A DNA stretch of 64,000 nt from CAYWGR01 sp964458015 (GCA_964458015.1 CAYWGR010000002.1:1-64000); one strand, 5' to 3'. Shown: positions 42,933-52,081, numbered from the stretch's first letter. Numbers and translations are program-made. The notes: generated from the sequence alone by a model not told the origin.

Positions 42933-42962
42933 TTTATTGCTATTGCTAAGAACTGGCAACCG

Positions 42963-45551
42963 TCAGGCCACAGCCTCTGCGGGTTCCTCGTCAACTCCGC
43001 AGGCTGGGTCGATCACCAGAGTGCCTTGTGGGATCTTGACGAGTTGCCATTTCGGAATCTTGTGGTCCGTGCGCTCAAATTTTCTGTTGCCAACCACACG
43101 TCCTCGATTATCACGCAGGAAGCGACCAATCACGCCAGTATAGTCTTTCTCGCCAATTTCATTTAACAACGCTGTGAGTGCTGGAGCCTTCCCTTCATTG
43201 ACCAGTTTGATTGCGTCCCCCACTGTGGACATTCCGCCCAATTCCTCCCAGCCGTCCATGAGTTGCCGTAGCAACGAGGTTTCGTCGTCGGCTTGGGTGG
43301 CTAAGGCTTCGCGTGTGTCAGGGTCGGGCAGACCGGCATGAATGAGTGAGGCGCGGACTAAGTGTGACCAGCCTTCAAAACTTCCCCACGATTCCATTTT
43401 GACCTTGGGGCTACCCGCCAAGATGTATTGCGCAGGGATTGAAATGGCTGCAATTACCAATTCACGCTGATTACTTTTGATCCAGTCAAGTAGATCGGGA
43501 TGTAAGAAATCCTTACGCAGGTCGGGGCGTTCAAGATCGGTTCGCAATTCGATGGCGCACGTCCGGCGAACCATGGCGCTAGTCAGTCTGCAATTATTAC
43601 CAGTCCCTAAAATCACGACGTTCCATGGAATATCAACGCTGCGATTGCCTCCCAGAATACGGTCGGCCCAGCGGTTTGTAGTCAAGACATTTTCGAGGAT
43701 CGGTCCACCGAATCGACCATCGACATTGTCAAAAAATAAGTATGGCGAGCCACTTAGGGCAACAGTGGTAATGACTTTGCGCAATTCATCGTTGTTTTTA
43801 GAATAGCCATATCGTGCGGCAGATCGGGCTTCGGTAATTGAGGTAATGGCGTCAAATGCCATGGTCTTCCCCACCCCTGGCATGTTCGCGTTGGCCAAAA
43901 AAAAAGGTGAGGGACCGGGAAAGGCGACTCGGGATACAATTGTCACCAAGGCCGCAATCCAGGCGCTACAGTGTTTTTCGGTGACAAAGGGGAAATCAGC
44001 TACGACTTCCTTGAGCATCGCGACCGCAACCTCTGTTGGCATTATGTCGGGATAGTCGCCGGTAACGTTAAGATATAAACCCGTCAGAGGGTCGTATCCC
44101 GGCACTCTGGCAATCGTGCCATCAACACGCAGCATCGGCGAAGATACGACGTTGGTAATTACGGGAATGCCAGGAAATTCCGCGCTGGAAAGTACCGCCT
44201 TGACAATTCCATCTTGCGGAAGGCAGGGGACCCAACCTCCCCTGGCATATTTCTCAAAATTGGCACACGCGGAAAGTTTGCGCGCCATAGTTGCGGTTGA
44301 GATTAAACGGAGTTGTGGTGCGCCGTTGTCGGTCAGGCAGAGTTCAGGTTTCGGTGGGGCATTCACCACTTCAGTTAGTACACCGTGCTGGAACGTGTTG
44401 GGGTCGTTGCGTAGCGATTGGATGGACTCCTCTACCGAACGGTCAAGATTAGTGGTAATCTTGATAACCGGTCGGAACACAAAACTGTAATTGAGTGAGG
44501 GGGCTCCCTTTTCTGTCTCACCCCAGTCAGGGCCTTCTTTTATGTTGCCAAAACAGACCAGATAAAAGCCCTTGCGTCGGAGGTACACCTTGACGTTGGC
44601 TTTCATTTTGTCAGTGCCAGGGCTGCTTTGAGGGAGAAGAGGCAAGCCTAGTGATTCAGCGGTTTCCGCCATCCCGGCGCGGTGCATGTGATAGCAGTGG
44701 TATTCAGGTCGATAATCAAAAACCCAACCGCGTTTCTGGTATTCTGCAAAGAAATGGTCATGTTCAGCAGTCATTTTGATCGTGGGAAAAGATGAATTCA
44801 CATCCATGTCGCCTCTCTCCGTACTTGGTTTGACAGGAATGCTGTCTCGCCAACCCGGCAAGTCGTCTTCTGTCAAAACAACGGTTGACGCTTGTAAACA
44901 CTCATACGATCGTTTCTCTTCGCTTGCACGCAATGCCCAAAACCACAAAATTCGTCCACAAGCATCTATGGTCGCTTGAATTTTCAAGCCGGTGTCGCCA
45001 GCAATCTTAGCGACGATGGCGCGAGCAAGAATGGCGTGCTCATCGTGGTTTGCGGTGGGGATGCCGATGACGAAAACATACACGTGGATGCCACTGGAGT
45101 CAGTACCGCTAGTCCCACGGCGGATCATCACATAAGGAAGTTTTTTTAAGGCCGCAATGACCAACTCGATTTCCTCTTTTGACACGCCCGTGCCAAGGTG
45201 TTTGACAAGGTCGTCGATCTCGAACCCAACCCAATAAGACATTCGTTCCCTCCAGTTCCAGCCGCTCATGCCAATATGATTCGCAAATAGCTCAAGCGGC
45301 CATTGCGCCGGGTAGTTATAGAAGTGTGGTTCAGAAGCGGAGTCTTTGGGTATGCGGACGTTTCCCCATGTGTATGCGTCGTTTCGATAGCAGTTATTTT
45401 TACCAGGCACAGGCTTGCCACCTGCGGGCGAGACATTGATTTGAGTCTCCTGGCCATCCGACCACATGTTGACGAGGTCGGTGTTAAATTGGTTCTTCTT
45501 GAGATCAATGAACCGTTTGATGGTTTCAAGTATAGGGGTAGCTTTCTTCAT
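42963..45551 (-). CDS. Primase-polymerase/helicase replication protein
   Basis: An 862-residue replication protein of mobile elements. Residues about 80-230 match an archaeo-eukaryotic primase-polymerase: the acidic metal motif is WVGFEIDD (Glu111, Asp113, Asp114) and the nucleotide-binding motif is SGIHVYVF (His156). After a long middle region, residues about 500-750 form an AAA+/SF3-like helicase with Walker A MPGVGKTMAF (about 557-566), Walker B PYLFFDNVDG (about 603-612), sensor-like VILGTGNN and an Arg-rich VRRTCA. It would prime and unwind during replication of an integrated plasmid or phage-like element. The start follows AACCTAA only, so its ribosome site is weak. Confidence 0.8.
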   Translation of the reverse strand: MKKATPILETIKRFIDLKKNQFNTDLVNMWSDGQETQINVSPAGGKPVPGKNNCYRNDAYTWGNVRIPKDSASEPHFYNYPAQWPLELFANHIGMSGWNWRERMSYWVGFEIDDLVKHLGTGVSKEEIELVIAALKKLPYVMIRRGTSGTDSSGIHVYVFVIGIPTANHDEHAILARAIVAKIAGDTGLKIQATIDACGRILWFWALRASEEKRSYECLQASTVVLTEDDLPGWRDSIPVKPSTERGDMDVNSSFPTIKMTAEHDHFFAEYQKRGWVFDYRPEYHCYHMHRAGMAETAESLGLPLLPQSSPGTDKMKANVKVYLRRKGFYLVCFGNIKEGPDWGETEKGAPSLNYSFVFRPVIKITTNLDRSVEESIQSLRNDPNTFQHGVLTEVVNAPPKPELCLTDNGAPQLRLISTATMARKLSACANFEKYARGGWVPCLPQDGIVKAVLSSAEFPGIPVITNVVSSPMLRVDGTIARVPGYDPLTGLYLNVTGDYPDIMPTEVAVAMLKEVVADFPFVTEKHCSAWIAALVTIVSRVAFPGPSPFFLANANMPGVGKTMAFDAITSITEARSAARYGYSKNNDELRKVITTVALSGSPYLFFDNVDGRFGGPILENVLTTNRWADRILGGNRSVDIPWNVVILGTGNNCRLTSAMVRRTCAIELRTDLERPDLRKDFLHPDLLDWIKSNQRELVIAAISIPAQYILAGSPKVKMESWGSFEGWSHLVRASLIHAGLPDPDTREALATQADDETSLLRQLMDGWEELGGMSTVGDAIKLVNEGKAPALTALLNEIGEKDYTGVIGRFLRDNRGRVVGNRKFERTDHKIPKWQLVKIPQGTLVIDPACGVDEEPAEAVA

Positions 45552-45570
45552 TTAGGTTCTCTTGTTGTGC

Positions 45571-45810
45571 TCAAAGTAAATAATATGCCCGACTACGGTA
45601 AGCACTGTCATAGGCAGACACAGCAATCAAGGCAATAGTTCCGATGTAATCGCCGCGACAAAAGCAGGGGGATGGGGGATTCCGGGGGATATCTTCAACC
45701 TTGGCGAGAACAAACTTCCCTTCTTTTTTACTAGGCCAAGGGTAAGTATCCCCTTTGCCCCCCATCCCCCTGTTTTTGCCGCGTCGGATACACAATTGCC
45801 TGCCGATCAT
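45571..45810 (-). CDS. Small hypothetical protein upstream of the PrimPol gene
   Basis: 79 residues from the ATG at 45810; a TTG-started frame reaches back to 45858. The middle part GDTYPWPSKKEGKFVLAKVED and the CFC motif near CFCRGDYIG are notable, but no family is recognised. Twenty bases separate it from the PrimPol gene, so it may be a replication accessory or regulator in the same transcript. Confidence 0.4.
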   Translation of the reverse strand: MIGRQLCIRRGKNRGMGGKGDTYPWPSKKEGKFVLAKVEDIPRNPPSPCFCRGDYIGTIALIAVSAYDSAYRSRAYYLL

Positions 45811-45858
45811 GTGGGCGACAATAGTGTGATTGTGCAGATTGTCCGATTGAACTGCCAA

Positions 45859-46455
45859 ACCGACACAAAGTCGGTACGTAACGCCTGTTTACTGTTTTTT
45901 ACATCCATAGTGAAAATTACATGTATAAGATAGGCCTCCTAGGTACGTCATTTTTTTTGTGAGACTTATGTTTTTTTCAAAATATCACACACCATGAACC
46001 TACTGAATCTGAGTCTCCCTAATAAGTCGCTTGGGTATCTGATATTTGTTTGAAATTCCTATCATTTCATTACCAAATTACTCTACTCTTGATTCCTGGT
46101 ATTCTAACTATGCACATTTTGCGGGATGAAACATGACAATTACGCTTAAGCAGGCTACCGTCGCTCACTAGCCCAAGGATGTATTGCTGATCCGTTACGA
46201 TCGACCGAACCAGTAAAACTCGGCCCACATCAACCAAATGGAATAGGTAATGCATAAATGCCTCCCACATACGTCGTAAAATAGTGTGATCCTTGTGTAT
46301 CTAAAATGGTGGGCCCCAAAGCCGACAATCGTCCGTCCCGTTCCATTCCAAGACCAGGGACCGATCCGCCTGCCCGTTTATGTCGTGCCGGGCAAAGGAA
46401 GGACGTAACCGAACAGCACACCGCCAGCCAGGCGCAAGTTCTGACTAAGCATGGC
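45859..46455. other. AT-rich intergenic region ahead of the Tat/P-loop pair
   Basis: About 600 bases of AT-rich DNA with no secure gene. Possible promoter-like stretches run between 45900 and 46060. Two competing short frames occur at 46281-46440 (one could encode ~40 residues containing FQDQGPIRLPVYVVPGKG); neither has a convincing start. The block ends in the terminator-like hairpin at 46456, so a small transcript from the plus strand is conceivable. Confidence 0.35.
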
Positions 46456-46496
46456 ACGGATGCCACGGCGGTTTACCGTGGCATCCGTTTTATATT
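46456..46496 (+). terminator. Intrinsic terminator-like hairpin
   Basis: Arms ACGGATGCCACGG and CCGTGGCATCCGT (13 bases, perfect) enclose CGGTTTA and are followed by TTTATATT. The form is that of a Rho-independent terminator for a plus-strand transcript from the 45.9-46.4 kb region. Confidence 0.6.
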
Positions 46497-46640
46497 ATGA
46501 CTACAAGGAATTTGGTGCGTCCGACCCTCTGAGCGCGGAGCGGGGTCTGCGGTAAATGCCCAAGGAAACCAAGGTCGCCCGCGACGACCTGCCACTAAGG
46601 CCCGGATAGGCAGCCATCAAAACAAAATAAGGACACCATC

Positions 46641-47417
46641 ATGTTGACACGACGTTCATTGTTGAAAGGGACCGGCTTCGGTCTGCTGGCCAGTTTCTTT
46701 CCACGCTTGGTTCATTCAGCTACGGGGACTTCAGCGACTGGGACTTCAGCTACGGGGACTTCACATCCCACTTGGGACGATCTAATCAACCATGTAGGAT
46801 GCGGATTTGGCGATCGACGCCCGGATCTAATGCGGTGGATTCACGAGCTGGTCTACCGACCGAACATGCCGGGAGATACTTTGTTGTTGCACGATCCATA
46901 CTGCAAGATAATGTTCGTTGAGGCCATGAAGCTGTTGGTTCCGACAGTCTGCATTCCTGGGGATATGCCCCGGCGTACATATACGTTTCGTACCCGTCGA
47001 GGGGAACTTCGTGAAGTAGTCCAAATACCTTCGACACCGCCCCAGATCGCAGTATGGGAGCGATCCCTGGAACAAGCCCAATTGATCGTCGTCAATGACC
47101 TACCTGACAAATCCATTACGATACCCCGAAACGTCAAATGGTGTTTGACTTCAGATTATGCCTTGAATCATTACGCACTCTCACGACTTCCAAGTATGCA
47201 GGGTCTCCTCTCGATGATCTGGTTCCCGGTTAAATACAGGGAATGTGATGAAGGATTCCTTGATCGGCTCAAGGCAGAAAAGGATGCATTTCTCCGAACG
47301 CTGACAACGTATGAATCCGAGGAGGACGGTCAGTATCACGACAGATTTTCCGACTACGTACAGAGCAAGAATGCGCGTTTCATGGAACTTTATGGAGGCA
47401 AGGCTAAAACCTTTTAG
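46641..47417 (+). CDS. Tat-signal paralogue with eroded P-loop, unknown function
   Basis: 258 residues. The N-terminus is a twin-arginine signal (TRRSLLKGTGFGLLASFF), followed by three copies of ATGTS. The rest is paralogous to the next gene: HPTWDDLINHVGCGFGDRRPD matches HPTWDRLLNHLGRYRFSDRRAE; LLLHDPYCKIMFVEAMKLLVP aligns with LLLTGPECSGKTIFHQAMGLLLP, so the Walker A GPECSGKT is replaced by HDPYCKIM; VWERSLEQAQLIVVNDLPDK matches AWQQRLQEAWLMVVENQPDR. The domain resembles the ATPase part of phage or plasmid SF3-like replication proteins. With the P-loop lost and a Tat signal gained, it may have become an exported non-ATPase. A spurious Tat match cannot be excluded. Confidence 0.65.
   Translation: MLTRRSLLKGTGFGLLASFFPRLVHSATGTSATGTSATGTSHPTWDDLINHVGCGFGDRRPDLMRWIHELVYRPNMPGDTLLLHDPYCKIMFVEAMKLLVPTVCIPGDMPRRTYTFRTRRGELREVVQIPSTPPQIAVWERSLEQAQLIVVNDLPDKSITIPRNVKWCLTSDYALNHYALSRLPSMQGLLSMIWFPVKYRECDEGFLDRLKAEKDAFLRTLTTYESEEDGQYHDRFSDYVQSKNARFMELYGGKAKTF
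46718..46762 (+). repeat. Three 15-bp tandem repeats
   Basis: The units are AGCTACGGGGACTTC, AGCGACTGGGACTTC and AGCTACGGGGACTTC; they encode the ATGTS repeats behind the Tat signal of the 46641 gene. Copies 1 and 3 are identical, as expected from slippage. Confidence 0.9.
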
Positions 47418-47430
47418 AAAGGAGTTCATT

Positions 47431-48117
47431 ATGTCAAAAAAGAAGAATAAACAAGAAAGAAAAAAGGCAAGGCACGATCGCCGAGTGGCGAACCGGGCCA
47501 AGCTGAAGAAATCAACATTGAAGTTGTACGCACCCGATAGTCTGGTAGTCCGATCAACAATCCCAGCAGTCGAACAACTCAGAGCGGCATTATCCATGAC
47601 TATTCCAACGGTCCATACCGAACTTCGGTCAGTCAAACATCCTACCTGGGACCGTTTGTTGAACCATCTGGGCCGGTATCGGTTTTCGGATCGGCGGGCT
47701 GAATTACGTTGTTGGGTACAGGGATTGCTGTCCCCGACCAAGCCGCAACCGCCATTACTTCTGACTGGACCGGAATGCAGCGGCAAGACAATCTTCCATC
47801 AAGCGATGGGACTCTTGCTCCCGGATCGGGCAATTGTTCATTACCCGACAGAGGCGCGGTTCAGTCGATCCCACCCCAATCCGGCTGAAGCGTGGCAACA
47901 ACGACTGCAAGAAGCATGGCTGATGGTCGTCGAAAACCAACCGGATCGGTTCGTCAATCTATTTCTGCCGAGAAAACCCGGCAATGGAGACGCATACAGT
48001 CCTAACCATCTCCATCTGACACGTTGGAAGGGCATGATTTGTCAGATGGTTCGGCAGCAACCTCACTGGCCGTCAACGCACGCCGCCAACTACCGAATTG
48101 GCGAATTGATGCCGTAA
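47431..48117 (+). CDS. Cytoplasmic P-loop ATPase-like protein, unknown function
   Basis: 228 residues. The start follows GAAAGGAGTTCATT and opens with a strongly basic stretch (MSKKKNKQERKKARHDRR), not a Tat signal. The core has HPTWDRLLNHLGRY, then a Walker A LLLTGPECSGKTIFHQAM and a later hydrophobic strand with acidic end (AWLMVVENQPD) that may be Walker B. It is the intact paralogue of the preceding gene and co-directional with it (13 bases apart). Its 3' end overlaps the convergent 48002 gene by 116 bases. The basic N-terminus suggests nucleic-acid contact. Its position between a replication protein and ParB-like genes suggests a mobile-element maintenance role. Confidence 0.65.
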   Translation: MSKKKNKQERKKARHDRRVANRAKLKKSTLKLYAPDSLVVRSTIPAVEQLRAALSMTIPTVHTELRSVKHPTWDRLLNHLGRYRFSDRRAELRCWVQGLLSPTKPQPPLLLTGPECSGKTIFHQAMGLLLPDRAIVHYPTEARFSRSHPNPAEAWQQRLQEAWLMVVENQPDRFVNLFLPRKPGNGDAYSPNHLHLTRWKGMICQMVRQQPHWPSTHAANYRIGELMP

Positions 48118-48799
48118 GCAATGAACTATCGTCCTGCCGAACTACTCGGTAGCTGTTGGATTTACCCTCCTGCTTTCGATGTAAAACCTCGTCGATAATG
48201 CTCTGTTTGTTCCATTCCCGTTTGGCATTCACGGGCGGCGGAGTATTTTCGGTGGAGATTGCTGCAAGCACCCGACGCCAACTGTGGAACTTTTTATGAG
48301 CCGCAACGGCTAAGATGCGGTTTTCAAGACAAATATCACGCCATCGGAGTGAATGTCCCTCACTCCATTTTCGCAACGCATCCACAATTTCATCACTGCC
48401 AAGCTTCCGTGGCTTGACACCCCCCAGCCCGGCCAGATTAACATTAACGCCAGCCGCCACCAATGCCTGACGCCAACTGCCGAAATGCCGAGTTGCCGCG
48501 CGTTGGAGTTGATAGTCTAGACCGCAAGTTAATTTGACTGTTGGTTTATATCCCTTGCGGCAATGTTGACGAATTTTCTGAATCACTTGGTCATTAGTAT
48601 AGTTCTGTCGTAAGAAAACAGATCGCAAGTTTACACCGGCATATTGCAAAGCCGTGTCCCATGCACCAAATTGTTCACAAGCCAATTGGTGAAGTTCTGG
48701 ATTCTCTTTGAGAATGATTTGCTCGCTAAGTCCTCTGTTTTGCGACTGCCGATCAACAATCTGACGGATAACTTTTTTCCGTAATAAGGCGTCAATCAT
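48002..48799 (-). CDS. Homing-endonuclease-associated repeat protein
   Basis: A 265-residue protein of four ~63-residue units, each ending with a F-G-(S/A)-W-x-x-A-L-x-x-(A/S)-G-V signature: FGAWDTALQYAGVN (about 44), FGSWRQALVAAGVN (about 106), FHSWRRVLAAIST (about 171), FGSWRRALTASEV (about 235). These are helix-turn-helix DNA-contact repeats (Pfam HNH_repeat type) that normally flank HNH homing nucleases. No HNH, LAGLIDADG or GIY-YIG catalytic motif is present. It might bind specific DNA for the neighbouring ParB-like and recombinase proteins. It starts after AAGGA. The 3' end overlaps the opposite-strand P-loop gene. Confidence 0.75.
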   Translation of the reverse strand: MIDALLRKKVIRQIVDRQSQNRGLSEQIILKENPELHQLACEQFGAWDTALQYAGVNLRSVFLRQNYTNDQVIQKIRQHCRKGYKPTVKLTCGLDYQLQRAATRHFGSWRQALVAAGVNVNLAGLGGVKPRKLGSDEIVDALRKWSEGHSLRWRDICLENRILAVAAHKKFHSWRRVLAAISTENTPPPVNAKREWNKQSIIDEVLHRKQEGKSNSYRVVRQDDSSLLTASIRQFGSWRRALTASEVAAEPSDKSCPSNVSDGDG

Positions 48800-48822
48800 T
48801 CCTTACTCCATTGTCGGTTGAA

Positions 48823-49653
48823 CTAACGTTCGGCGCTGGCAATGATTTGCTCGAACAGATTAACTTGCTGCGAGTGACGCTCTTGAAGATATTCACGCAC
48901 CCTCTGGTTGGCCAACAACGCCCGAACATAGATAATAAGCTTCAATAGATTTGTCGTGTACTGTTTATACAGCCCGGAGAAGAAGTCCTGTTGTTGTTCT
49001 GCATCTTGAAGTCGTTTGAGCAAATTGGTTTTCCTTTGCTCCGCCTCTACCCAAGGAGTTCTAGTGCCATTGACTTTCATCCGTTTCGCCGCCGATGTCT
49101 TCAATACAAGCCCTTTTGCGAAGGTCGTGCCATAGTCACTGCACGATTCCATCAGATCGAGGATCTCGACTTGTCGGTCCGGCTTAACATGTGTCAGTTC
49201 ACGGGCACAGGAACAATTGATCTTTCCCGCCTCGAACGCTCGGATCACTTTAGGATCCAACTGCTTAAGCAGGCCGTCATTGAGTCGATGGCCGATGCGT
49301 TGCAGTCCTAATGCAGCGGCAATCGTTTTTTCATCTAACTCCTCCAATGACTTGCGAAGCATTCGCATCTCCTCGGCGGCAGTGAGCCTGTTGACCATTC
49401 GATTTTCCGTAAACGCTTCACGTTCCTTCCGCACGAGGCATGGCACCATCTCCACGCCCATCTCCAACAGAATCCAATATCGCAGGTTGCCGTCAAGAAT
49501 CTCGTAGTTGTCTCCGAGGTCATAGACAACAAGAGGTTCCAGAAGTCCCACTGCCCGCAAACTGGCCTCGATGCGTTGGCAATGCTTCTTGTTCACTTGC
49601 CGTTTATGGCGCGGTACAAGTTTCACAATGGGTAAGTCGTGACCATTGACCAT
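48823..49653 (-). CDS. ParB-like protein, first of a pair
   Basis: 276 residues from the ATG with GGGGACA before it; a TTG-started extension to 49674 exists. The N-terminal ParB/Srx fold is visible: KKHCQRIEASLRAVGLLEPLV, then YEILDGNLRYWILLEMG where DGNLR replaces the usual DGxRR, and FTENRMVNRLTAAEEMRML in the position of the ENxAR region. Two Cys (KINCSCARELTHV) follow in the middle domain. ParB proteins partition plasmids or act as CTP switches. The pair with a second ParB-like gene and a serine recombinase suggests an element-maintenance module. No ParA ATPase is in the window. Confidence 0.75.
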   Translation of the reverse strand: MVNGHDLPIVKLVPRHKRQVNKKHCQRIEASLRAVGLLEPLVVYDLGDNYEILDGNLRYWILLEMGVEMVPCLVRKEREAFTENRMVNRLTAAEEMRMLRKSLEELDEKTIAAALGLQRIGHRLNDGLLKQLDPKVIRAFEAGKINCSCARELTHVKPDRQVEILDLMESCSDYGTTFAKGLVLKTSAAKRMKVNGTRTPWVEAEQRKTNLLKRLQDAEQQQDFFSGLYKQYTTNLLKLIIYVRALLANQRVREYLQERHSQQVNLFEQIIASAER

Positions 49654-49677
49654 ATTTATGTCCCCATGGCTCAATAT

Positions 49678-50577
49678 CTATGTTGTCAGATTTGATTCGT
49701 AAGCGAAATTTCCTGCCAAATCCGGCCGTTCTGAAAGATTTTGTTCTTTCAGAATAGTTACCAACTCCTGATCTCGCCACAACATGTTGATTTCGGTCAG
49801 CAGCGTCAGGAATCGAGTCTCCTTGCCCTTTGCCTCCCGTACATAAGAAGTCTTCACCTTCGTCGCCTCTGCGATATCCTGTTTCAGTTGATCGACCGAA
49901 TAATCATCTGACAGCTTCTTCTTGTCCTTTGTAACGCGCGCTCGCGACATGATGATCTGTCTTGCGCGAGCAAAATTGTTGGTGGTTACAATGCCTTCAT
50001 CGAACGCATCCATCAAGACATTCTGGATCTGGCCATTTTCCGCTGTAGCCACCTGTGTAGCAAACTTAATTGGAAAGATCCCTTGCTCCACCCCTTGAAT
50101 CAGTCGATCCTCCCCTTGCTCGACCAATCGGATATATGCTTGAATATATGACACCGGTTTGCAGGCCACCCTCGCGATAGCGGAATGCTCCCAACCTTCA
50201 TCATGGAGTCGCTTCAACTCGCGGGCAAAATCCATGCTGCTCGGCTTGGTGCGGGCGATATTTTCGACCAGCGATTGCAGATAGGCCTCTTTCCGGCTGC
50301 ATGTGACCACTTCCGCTAATATCGTCGTCTGACCCATCCTTTGGTGTGCCAACAGACGCCCCTCTCCACAAATCAGTTCATACCACCCTGTTCGTTCAAA
50401 AAACTTATCGTTTACGCGAATCGGCTTGATGAGTCCGACATGGTTGATGCTCTCAATGTTCATTTCAAATTGCTCAGCATCTCGATTTCGATGGTTGATG
50501 ACCTTGATTTTGTCCACGAAAACTTCCTGATAGCGGCGATCAAGCATGGGTACGATTTCAAAAGAATGATCTGTCAT
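49678..50577 (-). CDS. ParB-like protein, second of a pair
   Basis: 299 residues starting after AAAGGAACC. The N-terminal domain carries the CTP-binding ParB motifs: ICGEGRLLAHQRMG (GEGR at about 71-74) and LVENIARTKPS (ENIAR at 105-109). A central helix-turn-helix follows: WEHSAIARVACKPVSYIQAYIR. A C-terminal coiled region (KQDIAEATKVKTSYVREAKG) follows. It differs clearly from its neighbour at 48823, so the two are not recent duplicates. Without ParA it may act as a DNA-binding/recruitment factor for the serine recombinase 13 bases upstream. Confidence 0.8.
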   Translation of the reverse strand: MTDHSFEIVPMLDRRYQEVFVDKIKVINHRNRDAEQFEMNIESINHVGLIKPIRVNDKFFERTGWYELICGEGRLLAHQRMGQTTILAEVVTCSRKEAYLQSLVENIARTKPSSMDFARELKRLHDEGWEHSAIARVACKPVSYIQAYIRLVEQGEDRLIQGVEQGIFPIKFATQVATAENGQIQNVLMDAFDEGIVTTNNFARARQIIMSRARVTKDKKKLSDDYSVDQLKQDIAEATKVKTSYVREAKGKETRFLTLLTEINMLWRDQELVTILKEQNLSERPDLAGNFAYESNLTT

Positions 50578-50590
50578 AGTGATGGTTCCT

Positions 50591-52081
50591 TTACAACAAT
50601 TGCTGCAAAAAACTCAAGTCCATTCGGCCAAACAATTCGGTCCGCAAGGATGTCGCATTGATCCGCAATGGATGATGCCCAACCAGCCAGCGCGGTAAAA
50701 CGATATAGCCGAGTATTTCCAACTCATCGGGATCGGAAAGCAATACGCCAAGAGTGATGTCGATCGCCTGGCGTTTATCAGGACGAAACGGCCAATAAGC
50801 GGAATAGCCATTCGGAACAGGCATAGCCGGTTTTACCGACAACGTCATCTTCTCGTCCAGAACCAAAAAATCTCCATAGGGCTCGACTCCGGGAATGGCT
50901 TCACGAATACGGTCGTGGACCAGTTCTTTGGCACGATTACAAGAGTCTTGATACATCTGTTGGAAGGCAAGATCCAAACCGCCAAATCGGCGGCTAAACG
51001 TCGCTGGTGCGGGAGCACATTCCAGCACCCGCAAGAGTGACGAACAGAACAACCCGTATCGCTGATAGAGATGTTTCAGTTGCAAAAGCATCTCATCAGA
51101 TTGATATTTTCGCCGCCGTTCGGCAAACAACTGACGAGCCCGTGTGAATAATTCGTAACTGACAATCCCCTCAAAGGCACCTGGCGTCCGTACCCAATGC
51201 TCAGATGCATTTGCCTGGCGTGGAGTTTTTAATTTCTGGCTCGTCTGGTTATAGAGCATCGTACCGGCATATTTCTCATTATGGAGCCGTTCGACGACCA
51301 TGCCAGCCGACCAGCGGTGATTGGCGGGGGATGGAATGGCTTCAGCATTGAGCCCTTCCGCAATGCGATATTCCGAATAGCGCAGTTCCACAAACTCGTG
51401 AAAGATGCGTTGAATGACAGCGACTTCATGGGGATCGCCAACTACCAATGTAACTCGCTGGTTTTGAATTCCCTTCCGTTGGCCAGGTTCTAGCACATGC
51501 AGTGGTTCACGCTTTTCATCCAGCAACAGGCGTTGTAAACCATAGGGTGGGGCACCACCGGCCCAATAGCCTTGCTCGGCAATCTTCATGCAACCTCGCC
51601 AGACTTTTTCGCTCAATTCTTTGCTGTATTGCGCCGCCCTAAAACGCTCAAAATGGACGTAGACTGGAAATAAAGCGTCATTGTCTCTAGGTTTGCCGAT
51701 GGTTGTGTAGATGACATGCTTGCCGTGTCGTTTGCATTCGGCACTGTATTGGGCCGATAGATCAATGTCTTGAAATCGCCCAAAGCGGCTGACATCCAGA
51801 CAAAGAATGTACTCAAAATCATTTCTCTGCTTAACCCATTTTTCCATCATCTCGTTGAATGCCGGACGACCTTCCGCATTGAGACCGGATTTTCCAGCGT
51901 CTTCAAACTCGTAAATGATCTCGACGCCATTTTTCTCGGCCCATTCTCGGACTTGCTCACGTTGAATCGGAATGGAGTTTTCCTGGCGGTCCTGGGCTGA
52001 GTGACGATAGTAGGCTACGGCCCGTGGACATACGATTTTACTTGTTTGTTCTGCGTCAATAGTCTCCCACCAGTGTGCCAT
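50591..52081 (-). CDS. Large serine recombinase
   Basis: 496 residues. The N-terminal resolvase domain has AYYRHSAQDRQENSIPIQREQ with the likely nucleophile Ser28, and LCLDVSRFGRFQDIDLSAQY for the second motif. A recombinase domain (about 170-300: GGAPPYGLQRLLLDE, WSAGMVVERLHNEKYAGTML) and a zinc-ribbon-like stretch follow, with fewer Cys than usual. The C-terminal 150 residues have no recognised match. Such enzymes integrate phages, ICEs and SCC-like cassettes by directional recombination. The start follows AAGGACAG. With the downstream ParB-like and repeat genes on the same strand it forms a four-gene module. Confidence 0.88.
   Translation of the reverse strand: MAHWWETIDAEQTSKIVCPRAVAYYRHSAQDRQENSIPIQREQVREWAEKNGVEIIYEFEDAGKSGLNAEGRPAFNEMMEKWVKQRNDFEYILCLDVSRFGRFQDIDLSAQYSAECKRHGKHVIYTTIGKPRDNDALFPVYVHFERFRAAQYSKELSEKVWRGCMKIAEQGYWAGGAPPYGLQRLLLDEKREPLHVLEPGQRKGIQNQRVTLVVGDPHEVAVIQRIFHEFVELRYSEYRIAEGLNAEAIPSPANHRWSAGMVVERLHNEKYAGTMLYNQTSQKLKTPRQANASEHWVRTPGAFEGIVSYELFTRARQLFAERRRKYQSDEMLLQLKHLYQRYGLFCSSLLRVLECAPAPATFSRRFGGLDLAFQQMYQDSCNRAKELVHDRIREAIPGVEPYGDFLVLDEKMTLSVKPAMPVPNGYSAYWPFRPDKRQAIDITLGVLLSDPDELEILGYIVLPRWLVGHHPLRINATSLRTELFGRMDLSFLQQLL

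Noticed and set aside
46306..46500. 64-codon plus-strand frame ending in the hairpin
   Set aside because: It translates through the terminator-like hairpin and has no ribosome site.
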